Source of the DNA: Ahrensia marina
GTDB taxonomy: Bacteria > Pseudomonadota > Alphaproteobacteria > Rhizobiales > Rhizobiaceae
NCBI RefSeq assembly: GCF_001293565.1
Contig: NZ_JXMU01000017.1
Location: forward strand, 1 to 64,000
DNA length: 64,000 bases
Reading direction: 5' to 3'
Of this stretch, positions 48,151-57,501 are shown piece by piece. A program made the position numbers and the translations under genes. How positions within the stretch are numbered: the stretch's first letter is position 1; each line of letters begins with the position of its first letter. Under the pieces are notes generated by a model. The model was not told the DNA's origin and made no database searches. It saw only the letters and a list, made by a program, of their open reading frames with translations.

Positions 48151-48250
48151 CAATAGTCTCCATCTGTCACAAAGAGAGTGGCTGTTTTCAGCTTATGCAC
48201 AAAATGGACCGCGATGATATTCTGCGCAAGGTCTAACACCCGGATTCAAC

Positions 48251-48278
48251 AAAAAAGGCGAACCTTTCGGTACGCCTT
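48251..48278 (-). terminator. Terminator of rplS
   Basis: AAGGCG (48255-48260) pairs with CGCCTT (48273-48278), extended by ACC/GGT around a GAAA tetraloop (minus strand), and a T-run follows (48256-48251). It lies about 30 bases after the rplS stop and about 100 bases before the binding-protein start. Confidence 0.88.
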
Positions 48279-48306
48279 TCTTTCAAATTCGCAATTTACA
48301 AAAGAC

Positions 48307-48837
48307 TTATGCGTCTTTGTTTTCTGCCGCTGCATTTGCTTCAGCTTCGGCTGCTGCGGCATCTGCTGCTGCTTTTTCAGCCGCAAGTGCTTCTGCTGCG
48401 GCAACTTTTTCCGCTTCCAAAGCCGCTTTCTGGTCAAGCATCGCCTGACGCTCAAGATCATTCAAACGCTTGGCGCGAACGCCGGTATTTTCTGTAATAC
48501 GGGCTTTCTTACCGCGCAGGTTGCGCATGTAGTAAAGTTTCGCACGGCGTACTTTACCGCGGCGGACAATCTCAACAGCCTCAACCAAAGGTGAGTACAT
48601 CGGGAACACACGCTCCACGCCTTCACCGTAAGAAATCTTGCGTACTGTGAAGTTTTCAGAAAGGCCGGCACCTGAACGGGCAATGCAAACGCCTTCGTAA
48701 GCCTGCAAACGTGTGCGCTTACCTTCTGTAACGCGAACCTGTACGCGAACAGTATCACCTGGAGAAAATTCCGGGAATGTGCGTTTTTCTTCGATCTTGG
48801 CGCGCTGCTCTTTTTCGAGCTGCTGAATGATATTCAT
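48307..48837 (-). CDS. rplS: 50S ribosomal protein L19 with Ala-rich C-terminal tail
   Basis: L19 sits at the 30S-50S interface. The first 120 residues are a normal L19 ([70 protein letters not shown]). An additional tail of about 55 residues is rich in Ala, Glu and Lys and probably helical, with repeats such as [20 protein letters not shown]. The ATG at 48837 is chosen; the longer frame to 48993 has no support. It lies 180 bases after trmD. Confidence 0.96.
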   Translation of the reverse strand: MNIIQQLEKEQRAKIEEKRTFPEFSPGDTVRVQVRVTEGKRTRLQAYEGVCIARSGAGLSENFTVRKISYGEGVERVFPMYSPLVEAVEIVRRGKVRRAKLYYMRNLRGKKARITENTGVRAKRLNDLERQAMLDQKAALEAEKVAAAEALAAEKAAADAAAAEAEANAAAENKDA

Positions 48838-49017
48838 CTGTCTATTCCTGTTCTTTTGAACCGCCAGAGCGCTCGACGAACGGCCCACAATAATCTTATC
48901 GTGCAGCCTGACCTTAAGGGTCGGAGCGGTAGTCATGCTCGTAATTGCTAAATGACGTAATACCGGATCTTTGCCCGATTTGAGCGCGCACATACATCAG
49001 TTAAGTGGCTTTGTCAC

Positions 49018-49725
49018 CTATTTAGCTGCATTTTTATTGCGATAGGCTTGCCAAAGGTCCGGACGGCGTTCTTTGGTGAGCTCTTCGGCCTGTTTGCGCC
49101 GCCATTCTTCCACTTTGCCGTGGTTGCCCGATGACAATATATCCGGAATATTCAAACCCGCCCAGATGGCAGGCCGCGTATAATGCGGATGTTCCAACAA
49201 GCCGGTCTCAAAGCTTTCAGTCTCGCCGGAAATGTCATTGCCCATGACGCCGGGCAACAGCCGCACAACAGCGTCGAGCAGTACCTGAGCTGCCACTTCA
49301 CCGCCCGATAAGATATAATCGCCGATTGAAACCTCTTCGAGGTCACGCGCATCAATCACCCGCTGGTCAAGTCCTTCAAAACGCCCGCAAACGATCACCA
49401 CGCCCGGCCCGTCCTTGATTTCGCGCACACGCTCCTGTGTCAGCGGCTTGCCGCGCGGGCTCATCATCAGGCGCGGACGCGGATCATCCGGCAGGGACAC
49501 GCTGTCGATCGCGCGGCCCACAACATCGGCGCGCAAGACCATGCCCGCCCCGCCGCCTGACGGCGTGTCATCCACATTCTTGTGTTTGCCTTCGGCAAAA
49601 TCGCGGATTTGCGTGACCTCCAGATCCCACACACCGTTTTCCAGCGCCCGCCCCGCCAGTGAATGGCCAAGCGTGCCGGGAAACATGTCCGGATATAGCG
49701 TGAGAACCGATGCACGAAAGCTCAT
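49018..49725 (-). CDS. trmD: tRNA (guanine-N1)-methyltransferase
   Basis: TrmD methylates G37 of tRNAs reading CNN codons. The 235-residue product has the SPOUT-fold marks [20 protein letters not shown] (start [20 protein letters not shown]), [12 protein letters not shown], and [20 protein letters not shown]. Length matches. It overlaps the rimM stop by four bases, and lies upstream of rplS, the usual order. Confidence 0.97.
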   Translation of the reverse strand: MSFRASVLTLYPDMFPGTLGHSLAGRALENGVWDLEVTQIRDFAEGKHKNVDDTPSGGGAGMVLRADVVGRAIDSVSLPDDPRPRLMMSPRGKPLTQERVREIKDGPGVVIVCGRFEGLDQRVIDARDLEEVSIGDYILSGGEVAAQVLLDAVVRLLPGVMGNDISGETESFETGLLEHPHYTRPAIWAGLNIPDILSSGNHGKVEEWRRKQAEELTKERRPDLWQAYRNKNAAK

Positions 49726-50333
49726 TGCTTTGCACCTTCGCCGTCAAAGCCCTCATTATCCGAATCGTTTTCACGTTCCTTGGAGCCTTCCGGCGGAACA
49801 ATGATCTCCTTCGGCGGCATAAGCGTAATCGCCCAGCGCTCCATATCAATGGTCGGCACAACCGCTTTGGTGAACGGATAAAGCTCTGTTTTGTTTGAAA
49901 GACCACCATTCTCATTCAGCATGGCGATTTCAACCATATCGCCTGCCCCGAAATTCGGCACTGCCATGACCGCCCCGATATGATTGCCCTTGGCGTCAAG
50001 CACATCCATGCCGATCAGATCGTCGACATAAAACTCATCATCGTCCAGCGCATCATCGGGTAATTGCGACCGGTCGATAAAAAGCTCGGTGCCGTTGAGC
50101 GCTTCGGCAGCCGTGCGGTCTTTGACCTGCTTGAACGATACAACGACGACATTTTTCGCCATCCTTATATCGCTTACATCAAACGCACGGCCATCTTCGG
50201 CATATAAAGTGCCGTAATCACCCAGCGCTTCTGGGTCGGCCGTATAGCTTTTCACACGGCACTGGCCTTTGATACCATGCGCGGCACCAATGACGCCAAG
50301 AAGAACCGGATTTTCAAGATCGTTTTTACTCAT
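49722..50333 (-). CDS. rimM: 16S rRNA processing protein RimM
   Basis: RimM assists 30S head assembly. The product of 203 residues has the N-terminal pattern [20 protein letters not shown] and a PRC-barrel C-terminal part with [20 protein letters not shown]. An unusual acidic C-terminal tail follows. The ATG at 50333 is chosen over a TTG at 50363, though its ribosome-binding site is weak. In most Rhizobiales rpsP precedes rimM; here it does not, and the upstream gene is divergent. Confidence 0.94.
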   Translation of the reverse strand: MSKNDLENPVLLGVIGAAHGIKGQCRVKSYTADPEALGDYGTLYAEDGRAFDVSDIRMAKNVVVVSFKQVKDRTAAEALNGTELFIDRSQLPDDALDDDEFYVDDLIGMDVLDAKGNHIGAVMAVPNFGAGDMVEIAMLNENGGLSNKTELYPFTKAVVPTIDMERWAITLMPPKEIIVPPEGSKERENDSDNEGFDGEGAKQ

Positions 50334-50499
50334 ACCGACCGGATAATGGTTTTTGAGGTTCAAGCCAATAGAGCAGATTTCAAAATGGTGAATAGCAAGA
50401 AAGTTTAAATATTCGGCACTCTTTAAAGCACTTCATCATAAAGCTGTGCCAATTGCAGTATGCGATATCAGGAAGCAACAGTGTGAAAGGAGGGCCAAT

Positions 50500-51339
50500 A
50501 TGATTTTATTTACAGCATTTGTCGTAACGGTAGCGCTCTTGCTTACACCGCTTGCTGCCGCGTTCCGTGTGGCTTTGTTTTATGCATTGATCATCTACAT
50601 AATCTTGTGGTTGGAACCGCCATCGCGCCATGAAGGCGTCAATTATACACTCGGAATGCTGTTTCTTGGACTCATCCTTTTCGCGCAGTTTTCCCTCATT
50701 ATAATTCGCGTACTTGTGCGTGAGTTTCGCGCTAAAGGTATGGTAGAACTCAAACCATACCCTGCTTCACCAATATTCTTCTATACCGACCTTTTGCTTG
50801 CCTGCAGTTTGGGCGGGCTCATCGGCGCCAAGATTTTCATTGCCATCGCGTGGACTTTGAGTACGGGTGACGGCGGCTTCAATGCACATTATTTGGTTAC
50901 ACTAATCGGCTTCACCCTCTTCTCGGGCACGTTGTGGCTGCTGGTGGTGATGTTCAAAAAGCATGGCCAATCACAATCAATTCTCATTGTTTCAGTATTT
51001 GCCGCGATATTTTTCTACCTGGCTATATTGTCGGTACTGGGTTCATTTTATCCAAGATATGTTGTCGGCAACGCAGCGAAAATAGCACGTGATAATCCTT
51101 ACTGCATAATCCTCGAAAAACGGGGAACGACCGCCGAAGCGCTGGAAGAGTTTACCTTTTTCACGATGGACAAACAGCGGTACAACTACCATGCGACACT
51201 GACTGTGCATCGTGATGGTGAACGCTCACAATATTACTGGTCATACAGGTACGGGCGGTTCGTCAAAGACAAATTCACAACCCAACGCCAATGTAGTCCA
51301 ATTCTTCACTTTGGCGAAAAACTCACCAAATACTCTTAA
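50500..51339 (+). CDS. Hypothetical multi-span membrane protein
   Basis: I do not recognise this 279-residue protein. It has six or so membrane helices: about 5-20, 25-42, 55-85, 100-122, 135-158 and 165-190, then a soluble C-terminal region of about 90 residues with no clear motif (NPYCIILEKRGTTAEALEEF). A strong ribosome-binding site (AAAGGAGG) precedes the ATG at 50500; the longer frame to 50446 lacks one. It is divergent from rimM and is followed, 76 bases later, by xerC. Confidence 0.72.
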   Translation: MILFTAFVVTVALLLTPLAAAFRVALFYALIIYIILWLEPPSRHEGVNYTLGMLFLGLILFAQFSLIIIRVLVREFRAKGMVELKPYPASPIFFYTDLLLACSLGGLIGAKIFIAIAWTLSTGDGGFNAHYLVTLIGFTLFSGTLWLLVVMFKKHGQSQSILIVSVFAAIFFYLAILSVLGSFYPRYVVGNAAKIARDNPYCIILEKRGTTAEALEEFTFFTMDKQRYNYHATLTVHRDGERSQYYWSYRYGRFVKDKFTTQRQCSPILHFGEKLTKYS

Positions 51340-51415
51340 AGCGAGTCATCCGCTTCAAAAGAAGAGCCAGTAAAATTGCAACGATGCGGTAACCTTGCTG
51401 CGGTAGATTTGGCTC

Positions 51416-52369
51416 ATGAACAAAGACCTGACCAACGCATCGCTTCTGCCCGCATCGCCAAAGCTTTTGGCGCATCGTTCCGCATGGCTAAAAAAACTGG
51501 CTCAGGAAAGGCGGCTGTCCGGCCATACAATTGAGGCCTATGAGCGCGACACACGCCAGTTTCTGTTTTTTATATCGGAACATGTCGGCGACACTGCTGA
51601 TTTAAAATCAGTTGCCAATTTAAAGCCTATGGATTTGCGCGCTTTCCTCACGCGCCGCCGCCAAAATGGTGCAGGCGCACGCACATTGGGACGCGGCCTT
51701 GCCGGTGTGCGCTCGTTTCTGCGTTATCTGGAAAGCGCCGGTCTTGCCAATGCGACAGCAGCAAGCGCCATGCGCGCGCCGCGCCAGCCAAAATCCCTGC
51801 CCAAACCACTGACCGCATCCGATGCCATGCGTGTTGTTGCGGACGCCGACCAACTGGTTGAAGAGCCATGGGTGCGGGCGCGCAACATCGCTGTCTTGAC
51901 GCTGCTTTATGGCTGTGGCCTGCGCCTTGGCGAAGCGCTTTCGCTCGATGGCACGGCCTTGCGCGACAGCACGGCAAAATCCATCGCGATCACCGGTAAA
52001 GGCAGCAAAACCAGAACCGTGCCGCTATTGCCGGTCGTGTTTAAAGCCGTCGAACAATACCGGCAGCTTTGCCCCTATAATCTTCATGAAGGCGCGCCAA
52101 TGTTTCGCGGCGTTCGCGGCGGGGCTTTACAGCCCGCTGTCCTGCAACGTGATATGCGGCGTCTGCGCGGCGCACTGGGTTTGCCCGATAGCGCGACGCC
52201 GCACGCTTTGCGCCACTCCTTTGCAACCCATCTTTTGGCATCGGGGGGAGATTTGCGTACCATTCAGGAGCTTTTGGGCCATGCCAGCCTATCAACAACA
52301 CAGGTCTATACCGGCGTTGACACCAAACATTTGCTCGATGCCTATCGCACCGCTCATCCGCGCGCCTGA
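51416..52369 (+). CDS. xerC: Tyrosine recombinase XerC
   Basis: XerC, with XerD, resolves chromosome dimers at dif. The 317-residue product has the SAM-like N-terminal domain and the full catalytic set: R170 (GLRLGEAL), K195 (GKGSKTR), H263 and R266 (HALRHSF), H289 (LGHASLS) and Y298 (TQVYTG). Length matches Xer proteins. XerC is preferred to XerD by the gene neighbourhood and length, but the two cannot be separated by eye with certainty. No dif-like site is recognised here. Confidence 0.9.
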   Translation: MNKDLTNASLLPASPKLLAHRSAWLKKLAQERRLSGHTIEAYERDTRQFLFFISEHVGDTADLKSVANLKPMDLRAFLTRRRQNGAGARTLGRGLAGVRSFLRYLESAGLANATAASAMRAPRQPKSLPKPLTASDAMRVVADADQLVEEPWVRARNIAVLTLLYGCGLRLGEALSLDGTALRDSTAKSIAITGKGSKTRTVPLLPVVFKAVEQYRQLCPYNLHEGAPMFRGVRGGALQPAVLQRDMRRLRGALGLPDSATPHALRHSFATHLLASGGDLRTIQELLGHASLSTTQVYTGVDTKHLLDAYRTAHPRA

Positions 52370-52441
52370 TTTTTTGAAGTTCAGACAATCGAAGCTTTTG
52401 CTTTAACCAAATAATCGTCTTTTCATGCGTAATGTGCTTCC

Positions 52442-53536
52442 ATGAAAACACATCATACACGCACCGCCGCGATTGCAGATCGCCTGTCAGACGCCTCAAT
52501 CATTATCATAGGCGCCATTCATGCGACTGTCTTTGCGATCACCATGCTGCTGGCATTTACTGTCACACAGGCAAAAGCCGAGGCTTCAGAAAAAAGCTGC
52601 GGCGGCAATAATCTCATGCAAAAAATCGCTGCGCAAAACCCTGAGCGCTTTAAAGCCATTGAAGATGAAGCGTCAAAAGTGCCGTTTGGCGAGGGGCTTT
52701 TGTTCAAGCTGGAAAAAGACGGTGTTGCCCCCTCTTATCTGTTTGGCACGATGCATATGACAGATCCGCGTGTTGTCTCATTGCCGCCCGCGGCCGATGC
52801 GGCGCTTGATGATGCTGACATCGTCGCGATTGAAAGCACAGAAATTCTCGACCCTGCGGCTGCACAGATGGCCTTAATGTCCAAGCCTGAACTGACCATG
52901 TTTGTCGGCGAAAAACGTCTTTCTGATTTTCTGGATGAGGCAGGCAAAGCTGTTCTGACCAAGGGGCTGGCCGAGCGCGGGATGCAGCTTGCCTTGATTG
53001 AACGGATGAAACCCTGGTTACTGACCGGCATGTTTGCCCTGCCCGAATGTGAGTTTGAACGCAAACAGGCAGGCGAATCCTTCCTTGATCTTGCGCTGGC
53101 AGAGCGTGCTGAACGCGATGGCAAGGAACTTGTCGGCCTTGAAACCCTGCTGGAACAGTTCAACGCGATGGCATCCCTGCCGATGGAGTTTCACGTTCAG
53201 GGCCTTATCGACACATTAGCGCTTGGCGATACGGTCAAGGATGTTACCGAGACAATGATCGTCCTTTATACTGAAGGCAAAACCGGCACCGTGTGGCCGA
53301 TGCTGCGCGCTGTGGCGGAAGATGCCGGACAAGCTGATATTTCTGCCAGCGAAGGCTATGCGAAATTTGAAGAAACCATGGTCACCACGCGCAATAAAAC
53401 AATGCTGGAACGTTCAATGCCACTTTTGGAGCGCGGCAATGCTTTCATCGCGGTGGGCGCACTGCATTTGCCGGGCGCAGAAGGTTTGGCCCAGCTTTAT
53501 CAGGATGCCGGCTACACAGTCACAGCCATTCGATAA
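52442..53536 (+). CDS. TraB/GumN family protein
   Basis: The 364-residue product belongs to the TraB/GumN family, whose members are putative metalloproteases with GxxH motifs. Visible are a hydrophobic N-terminal anchor or signal (about residues 17-45), SYLFGTMHMTDPRVVSLPPA, DIVAIESTEILDPAA, a central EFERKQAGESFLDLAL and the C-terminal AVGALHLPGAEGLAQLY. It should face the periplasm. Function is unknown in this family. No strong ribosome-binding site precedes the ATG. Confidence 0.86.
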   Translation: MKTHHTRTAAIADRLSDASIIIIGAIHATVFAITMLLAFTVTQAKAEASEKSCGGNNLMQKIAAQNPERFKAIEDEASKVPFGEGLLFKLEKDGVAPSYLFGTMHMTDPRVVSLPPAADAALDDADIVAIESTEILDPAAAQMALMSKPELTMFVGEKRLSDFLDEAGKAVLTKGLAERGMQLALIERMKPWLLTGMFALPECEFERKQAGESFLDLALAERAERDGKELVGLETLLEQFNAMASLPMEFHVQGLIDTLALGDTVKDVTETMIVLYTEGKTGTVWPMLRAVAEDAGQADISASEGYAKFEETMVTTRNKTMLERSMPLLERGNAFIAVGALHLPGAEGLAQLYQDAGYTVTAIR

Positions 53537-53617
53537 ACTCCGATTCACTCCCAAAAGTTGAAAATTGGGAACCTTTTTATCCAGCCGCTGTTATTGGGGC
53601 ATAAAAAGGAGAATATC

Positions 53618-53833
53618 ATGGTTGACGAAAAGCGGGATACAACAGTCGTAAAGTCAGGCGGTAGCGGCGGATGGATCGTTGCTGTGCTTATTTTGCTCGC
53701 TGTCATTGGTGTCGGCGCCTATTTTTATACCGGTGGCGGTGCTGACGGAACACAAGACGTAAATATCAGTGTTGATGTGCCCGATGCAGTTGAAGAAGCT
53801 GTGCCGGACGCTCCGGCTCCGGATTCTAATTAA
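53618..53833 (+). CDS. Small single-span membrane protein
   Basis: I do not recognise this 71-residue protein. It has a polar N-terminus, one membrane helix (about residues 17-38, GGWIVAVLILLAVIGVGAYF) and an acidic, Asp/Pro/Val-rich C-terminal tail (VDVPDAVEEAVPDAPAPD). AAAAGGAG precedes the ATG at 53618 by six bases, and a strong terminator follows. It looks like an independent gene. Confidence 0.72.
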   Translation: MVDEKRDTTVVKSGGSGGWIVAVLILLAVIGVGAYFYTGGGADGTQDVNISVDVPDAVEEAVPDAPAPDSN

Positions 53834-53856
53834 TCAGCGCAATACATTTATGTATC

Positions 53857-53890
53857 AAAGGCCCGTATCTGCAAAGATATGGGCCTTTTT
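53857..53890 (+). terminator. Rho-independent terminator
   Basis: AAAGGCCCGTATC (53857-53869) pairs with GATATGGGCCTTT (53876-53888), one G-U pair, six-base loop, then TTTTT. It ends the small membrane protein gene on the plus strand. Confidence 0.9.
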
Positions 53891-54002
53891 GTATTGTCAG
53901 ACATTTCAAAACCGATAATCCGCCGAGCCTACAAACGCCTCAGTTTTTCATTTGTTGCTGTGGGCAGACACGAGGCTGTAGCAATTTATAGTTCACGCCT
54001 AA

Positions 54003-54024
54003 CAATCATTTCGATAAATGATTG
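54003..54024. promoter_or_regulatory. Palindromic site upstream of TetR-family gene
   Basis: CAATCATTT (54003-54011) and AAATGATTG (54016-54024) form a perfect 9-bp inverted repeat with a four-base spacer, a typical size for a TetR-family operator. A probable promoter for the tetR gene lies downstream (TTGACT 54068-54073, then 17-18 bases, then TATGT at about 54092). The rest of the 293-base gap holds nothing else notable. Confidence 0.55.
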
Positions 54025-54126
54025 ACCTCTACACATTCGGCTCCCCAGTTCCCTTAATTTTGCAGACTTGACTATTCCATCAGTTTTCCTCTATGTAAAT
54101 TATAAATATTATGACTGGTCTACATA

Positions 54127-54732
54127 ATGAGTGACACCAAATTAAAGCCGCGCAGCAAAAGAAAAGGTGCAGAGACGAAGGCTAAAATAATAGCCATCGC
54201 CATGGATTTGTTTCAGCGAAAGGGTTTTGCCGCCGTTGGGTTGAACGAACTTTGCGCTCAAGGCGATCTGCCAAAAGGCTCGCTTTATTTTCACTTCCCC
54301 AATGGCAAGAACGACATTGCTGTCGCGGTGATTAATGGCGCAAAAGATGCAATCGGCAATCGCATCGTGCAGATTGGAGATACCAGTGCCACACGGCAAG
54401 CTTTTGTCTCGGCTTTGGTTCAGGAATTCGCAGACGGCCTTGTCAATTCAGACTATGCAAAAGGGTGCCCCGTTGCCACTTTGGCTTTGGAAATGGGCGC
54501 TCAGGAACCAGACATCACCGCTGCTATTTCACAGTGCTACGGCCATTGGCAAAAACTGGTGGCAGAGAGACTGGTCGTTTTCGGTGTGGCTGACGATAAA
54601 GCGCCCGATCTGGCACAGTTTTGCTTTTGCGCTCTTGAAGGGGCGCTTATTCTGGCGCGCACGCAAAAATCGCTCCAGCCGCTTGAGCAAACAAAAAATC
54701 AACTGAACCTTATTTTGGGACTGGAGCAGTAA
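54127..54732 (+). CDS. TetR-family regulator
   Basis: The 201-residue product has a TetR helix-turn-helix (about residues 15-60, AKIIAIAMDLFQRKGFAAVG and LPKGSLYFHFPNGKNDIAVA) and a C-terminal ligand domain of the LmrA/YxaF type (CPVATLALEMGAQEPDITAA). It probably represses itself and the metallo-hydrolase gene directly downstream. Ligand unknown. A perfect inverted repeat lies about 100 bases upstream. Confidence 0.9.
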   Translation: MSDTKLKPRSKRKGAETKAKIIAIAMDLFQRKGFAAVGLNELCAQGDLPKGSLYFHFPNGKNDIAVAVINGAKDAIGNRIVQIGDTSATRQAFVSALVQEFADGLVNSDYAKGCPVATLALEMGAQEPDITAAISQCYGHWQKLVAERLVVFGVADDKAPDLAQFCFCALEGALILARTQKSLQPLEQTKNQLNLILGLEQ

Positions 54733-54733
54733 T

Positions 54734-55402
54734 ATGCACAAAATCGCAGACGATGTATTTCACATCCCGCTTATGCCGCGAAATCTCATTAATTGTTATG
54801 TCATTGACGGGGTTCTAATAGATGCAGGTATCCAAGGTTCAGGCCGAAAAATACTAAAATCCATTGAAGGGCATAATGTTACCAAACATGCATTAACCCA
54901 CGCCCACGCCGATCACCAAGGTGCGAGCAAAAAGATTTGCAAAAAATTAAATATACCCCTGCTGACCTCACAAATTGAGCAAAGTAATGCGGAAACGGGT
55001 TTTGCCACGCGCAATTATCCGAATCCTAATGCGCTTATTCCACGTCTTCAGCAAAAACTCTGGGCAGGACCCGGCCACAAGGTGGGCCAAATTCTTCACG
55101 AGGGCGACATGGTTGGTGGTTTTGAAGTGATCGACACCCCCGGTCATGCGCCCGGACACATTTCATTCTTCCGGCGACGCGACGGCGTATTGATTGCGGG
55201 AGACACAATGATCAATATGAGCTTTTTAACCACTCTGGCTGGCTTGAGACTACCGCCTGCGGCCTTCACGACAGACAGAGAGCAAAATATCGCATCCATC
55301 AAAAAGCTACACGCATTAAAGCCGCGCATTATTTGCTTCGGCCACGGCCCTGTATTGAGGGATATGCAGAAATTCGATGATTTTGTCGGCAAACTTGCCT
55401 GA
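54734..55402 (+). CDS. MBL-fold metallo-hydrolase
   Basis: The 222-residue product is a metallo-beta-lactamase-fold hydrolase with the metal motif THAHADHQG (HxHxDH, about residues 55-62), a later TPGHAPGH and GDTM (about residue 158) and a C-terminal FGHGP. All metal ligands appear present. It probably acts on a thioester, lactone or glutathione-like substrate. It lies one base after the TetR gene and is likely under its control. Confidence 0.92.
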   Translation: MHKIADDVFHIPLMPRNLINCYVIDGVLIDAGIQGSGRKILKSIEGHNVTKHALTHAHADHQGASKKICKKLNIPLLTSQIEQSNAETGFATRNYPNPNALIPRLQQKLWAGPGHKVGQILHEGDMVGGFEVIDTPGHAPGHISFFRRRDGVLIAGDTMINMSFLTTLAGLRLPPAAFTTDREQNIASIKKLHALKPRIICFGHGPVLRDMQKFDDFVGKLA

Positions 55403-55567
55403 ATGAATATTCTGGAAATAGAGACCGGCAATCAAGCGTTCTTGAAGGCATTAGAAACTACGTGCAGCGTCCTGCCGCAAAATAATATTGTCTTAAGGAA
55501 CGAACCGGGCCATTGCGCGTTTAACAGGTACAAAACGCCAAATAATATCGCTTTGACCTCCAGTTAA
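55403..55567 (+). CDS. Candidate small ORF abutting the MBL gene
   Basis: A 54-codon frame begins with the ATG that directly follows the MBL stop (TGAATG) and ends at 55567. It starts MNILEIETGNQAFLKALETT. No ribosome-binding site is obvious other than by coupling, and I recognise no homologue. It could be a real small gene of the TetR operon or chance. A strong plus-strand terminator lies 43 bases downstream. Confidence 0.33.
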   Translation: MNILEIETGNQAFLKALETTCSVLPQNNIVLRNEPGHCAFNRYKTPNNIALTSS

Positions 55568-55609
55568 AAGCTAAAACAAAATTGGCTCAACAAGAAGCCA
55601 TAGGCGTTA

Positions 55610-55643
55610 AACCCGGTGATCTTCCCCAATCACCGGGTTTTTT
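55610..55643 (+). terminator. Terminator between TetR/MBL unit and BCCT gene
   Basis: AACCCGGTGAT (55610-55620) pairs with ATCACCGGGTT (55629-55639) with an eight-base loop; TTTTTT follows on the plus strand (55638-55643). The minus-strand side has only TTT, so it mainly ends plus-strand transcripts but could also end the BCCT gene, which stops at 55648. Confidence 0.85.
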
Positions 55644-55647
55644 GTTG

Positions 55648-57282
55648 TTATTTTTTGTCTTCGCGCAAACTCTGCATCAGGCCGATAAACAAGCTGACAC
55701 ACATTACAAGCAGAACGATTGCAAACGGGAAGCCGGTTGAAACCGCCATGGCCTGCAAGGCATTGAGCGCTTGACTGCCGCCCACCAGCAACAATGTCGC
55801 AGCAACGATGCCCTCGAATGTACACCAGAATACGCGCTGGGATACGGGCGCATCGGTCTTACCGCCGGCCGTAATGGTATCAATGACCAAAGAGCCAGAG
55901 TCAGACGAGGTGACAAAGAATACCAGCACAAGCACGATACCGATGAAGGATGTAATCCCTGCCAATGGCAATGGCTTGAGCATTTCGAACAGTTTCAGCT
56001 CCAATGCGGCATCTTTTACCGGTGCGGAAGCATCGGCCAGAACCTGACTGATTGCTGTGCCGCCAAATGCGCCCATCCACAACACGCTGATCGCGGTTGG
56101 AATGATAATCACGCAGAAGACAAACTCACGGATTGAGCGTCCGCGTGATACGCGGGCAATAAACATGCCCACAAATGGAGACCATGAAATCCACCATGCC
56201 CAGTAAAATGCCGTCCAGCCCTGACTGAAATTGGCATCCTCACGGCCAAACGGATTTGACAGCGGAATGAACTCTTTCACATAGGCTGCACCACCGGCAA
56301 TCACTGTTTCAAAAATCGTCGCTGTCGGACCAACGAGAATGATGAACAGCAGCAGCAGGGCCGCCAGGCCGATATTGATTTCGGAAAGCAATTTAACGCC
56401 GCCATCCAGTCCGCGAAGAACAGATATAAGCGCAAGCGCTGTAATCGCCGCAATCAGGATAACTTTCGCAGCGCCGCCCGTTCCCCAGCCGAACAGATAG
56501 TTCAAGCCGGCAAGTGCCTGCTCTGTGCCAAATCCAAGCGATGTGGCAAGACCGAACAGGGTCGCAAATACCGCGGTAATATCAATGATATGGCCAGGCC
56601 AACCCCAAACGCGTTCACCCAGTACCGGATAAAATGCCGAACGCAATGTCAGCGGCAAACCACGGTTATAGGTAAAGAACGCGAGCGATAATGCCACAAC
56701 CGCATAGATGGCCCACGGATGCAGCGCCCAGTGATAAATCGTTGCCGCCATACCAAGATTGCGTGCGGCAATCTCATCGCCCGCCGCAGCACCGAGCGGT
56801 GCCCAGTCTGTGCGCGCTCCGCCTTCTGCGGCTGTACCGCCAAGCGCGGATGCAAAGTGTGACATCGGTTCGGACACGCCAAAGAACATCAGGCCGATAC
56901 CCATACCGGCAGCAAACAACATCGCAAACCAGCCAAGATAGCTGTAATCGGGCGTTGCCTCAGCGCCGCCCAAACGGATTTTGCCAAGCGGCGTCACCAT
57001 TAAGACAATGCAGAAAAGCACAAAAATATTGCCGGCCAGCAGGAAGAACCAGTCAAATTGAGATGTTAATGCCGGACGCAACCAGCCGAAAAACTCAGCC
57101 GCACCTTCCTGAAACATTAATGTGACTAAGACAAAAGCCACCACCGAAAGGCCGGAAATAAGAAAAACCGGATTGTGAATATCCAACCCGAACGGATTGA
57201 TGTTGTTTTGGCCAATTTCGTAATCAGTATCCACCGGGTGTGGAACGTCTTCTACGATTTCGCCAGCAGTTGGTTCTGCCAT
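55648..57282 (-). CDS. BCCT-family betaine/choline/carnitine transporter
   Basis: The 544-residue product has 12 membrane helices and the family motifs GMGIGLMFFGVSEPM and the Trp-rich FYWAWWISWSPFVGMFIARV plus SRGR. BCCT proteins import betaine, choline or carnitine driven by Na+ or H+; which substrate is used cannot be told. A polar N-terminal extension of about 40 residues is present. GAGGAGGG precedes the ATG. It is a single-gene unit. Uptake of compatible solutes would suit a marine or osmotically variable habitat. Confidence 0.95.
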   Translation of the reverse strand: MAEPTAGEIVEDVPHPVDTDYEIGQNNINPFGLDIHNPVFLISGLSVVAFVLVTLMFQEGAAEFFGWLRPALTSQFDWFFLLAGNIFVLFCIVLMVTPLGKIRLGGAEATPDYSYLGWFAMLFAAGMGIGLMFFGVSEPMSHFASALGGTAAEGGARTDWAPLGAAAGDEIAARNLGMAATIYHWALHPWAIYAVVALSLAFFTYNRGLPLTLRSAFYPVLGERVWGWPGHIIDITAVFATLFGLATSLGFGTEQALAGLNYLFGWGTGGAAKVILIAAITALALISVLRGLDGGVKLLSEINIGLAALLLLFIILVGPTATIFETVIAGGAAYVKEFIPLSNPFGREDANFSQGWTAFYWAWWISWSPFVGMFIARVSRGRSIREFVFCVIIIPTAISVLWMGAFGGTAISQVLADASAPVKDAALELKLFEMLKPLPLAGITSFIGIVLVLVFFVTSSDSGSLVIDTITAGGKTDAPVSQRVFWCTFEGIVAATLLLVGGSQALNALQAMAVSTGFPFAIVLLVMCVSLFIGLMQSLREDKK

Positions 57283-57501
57283 GATTAAACCCTCCTCAGT
57301 TTAACGCGGATGGGCTTTCCAAAGGATCTGAACAAACCCACCATCTACGAGGTTAGTGTATTATGCAGCCAACCCTTAACACCAGAATGCGAAGAATGAG
57401 ACCCTCTGTGCGACAATTTGGTGGAAAAAAGGCAAGAAAACACGGTTTTGACACAAATCTAGTAAGCACGAACTCTTGCGCCCGGAATTTCTTACGCACA
57501 G

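Noticed and set aside
48838-48993. Upstream extension of L19 by 52 codons
   Set aside because: L19 proteins begin with the MNIIQQLE-type segment, and the extension shows no conserved features; it is leader sequence.
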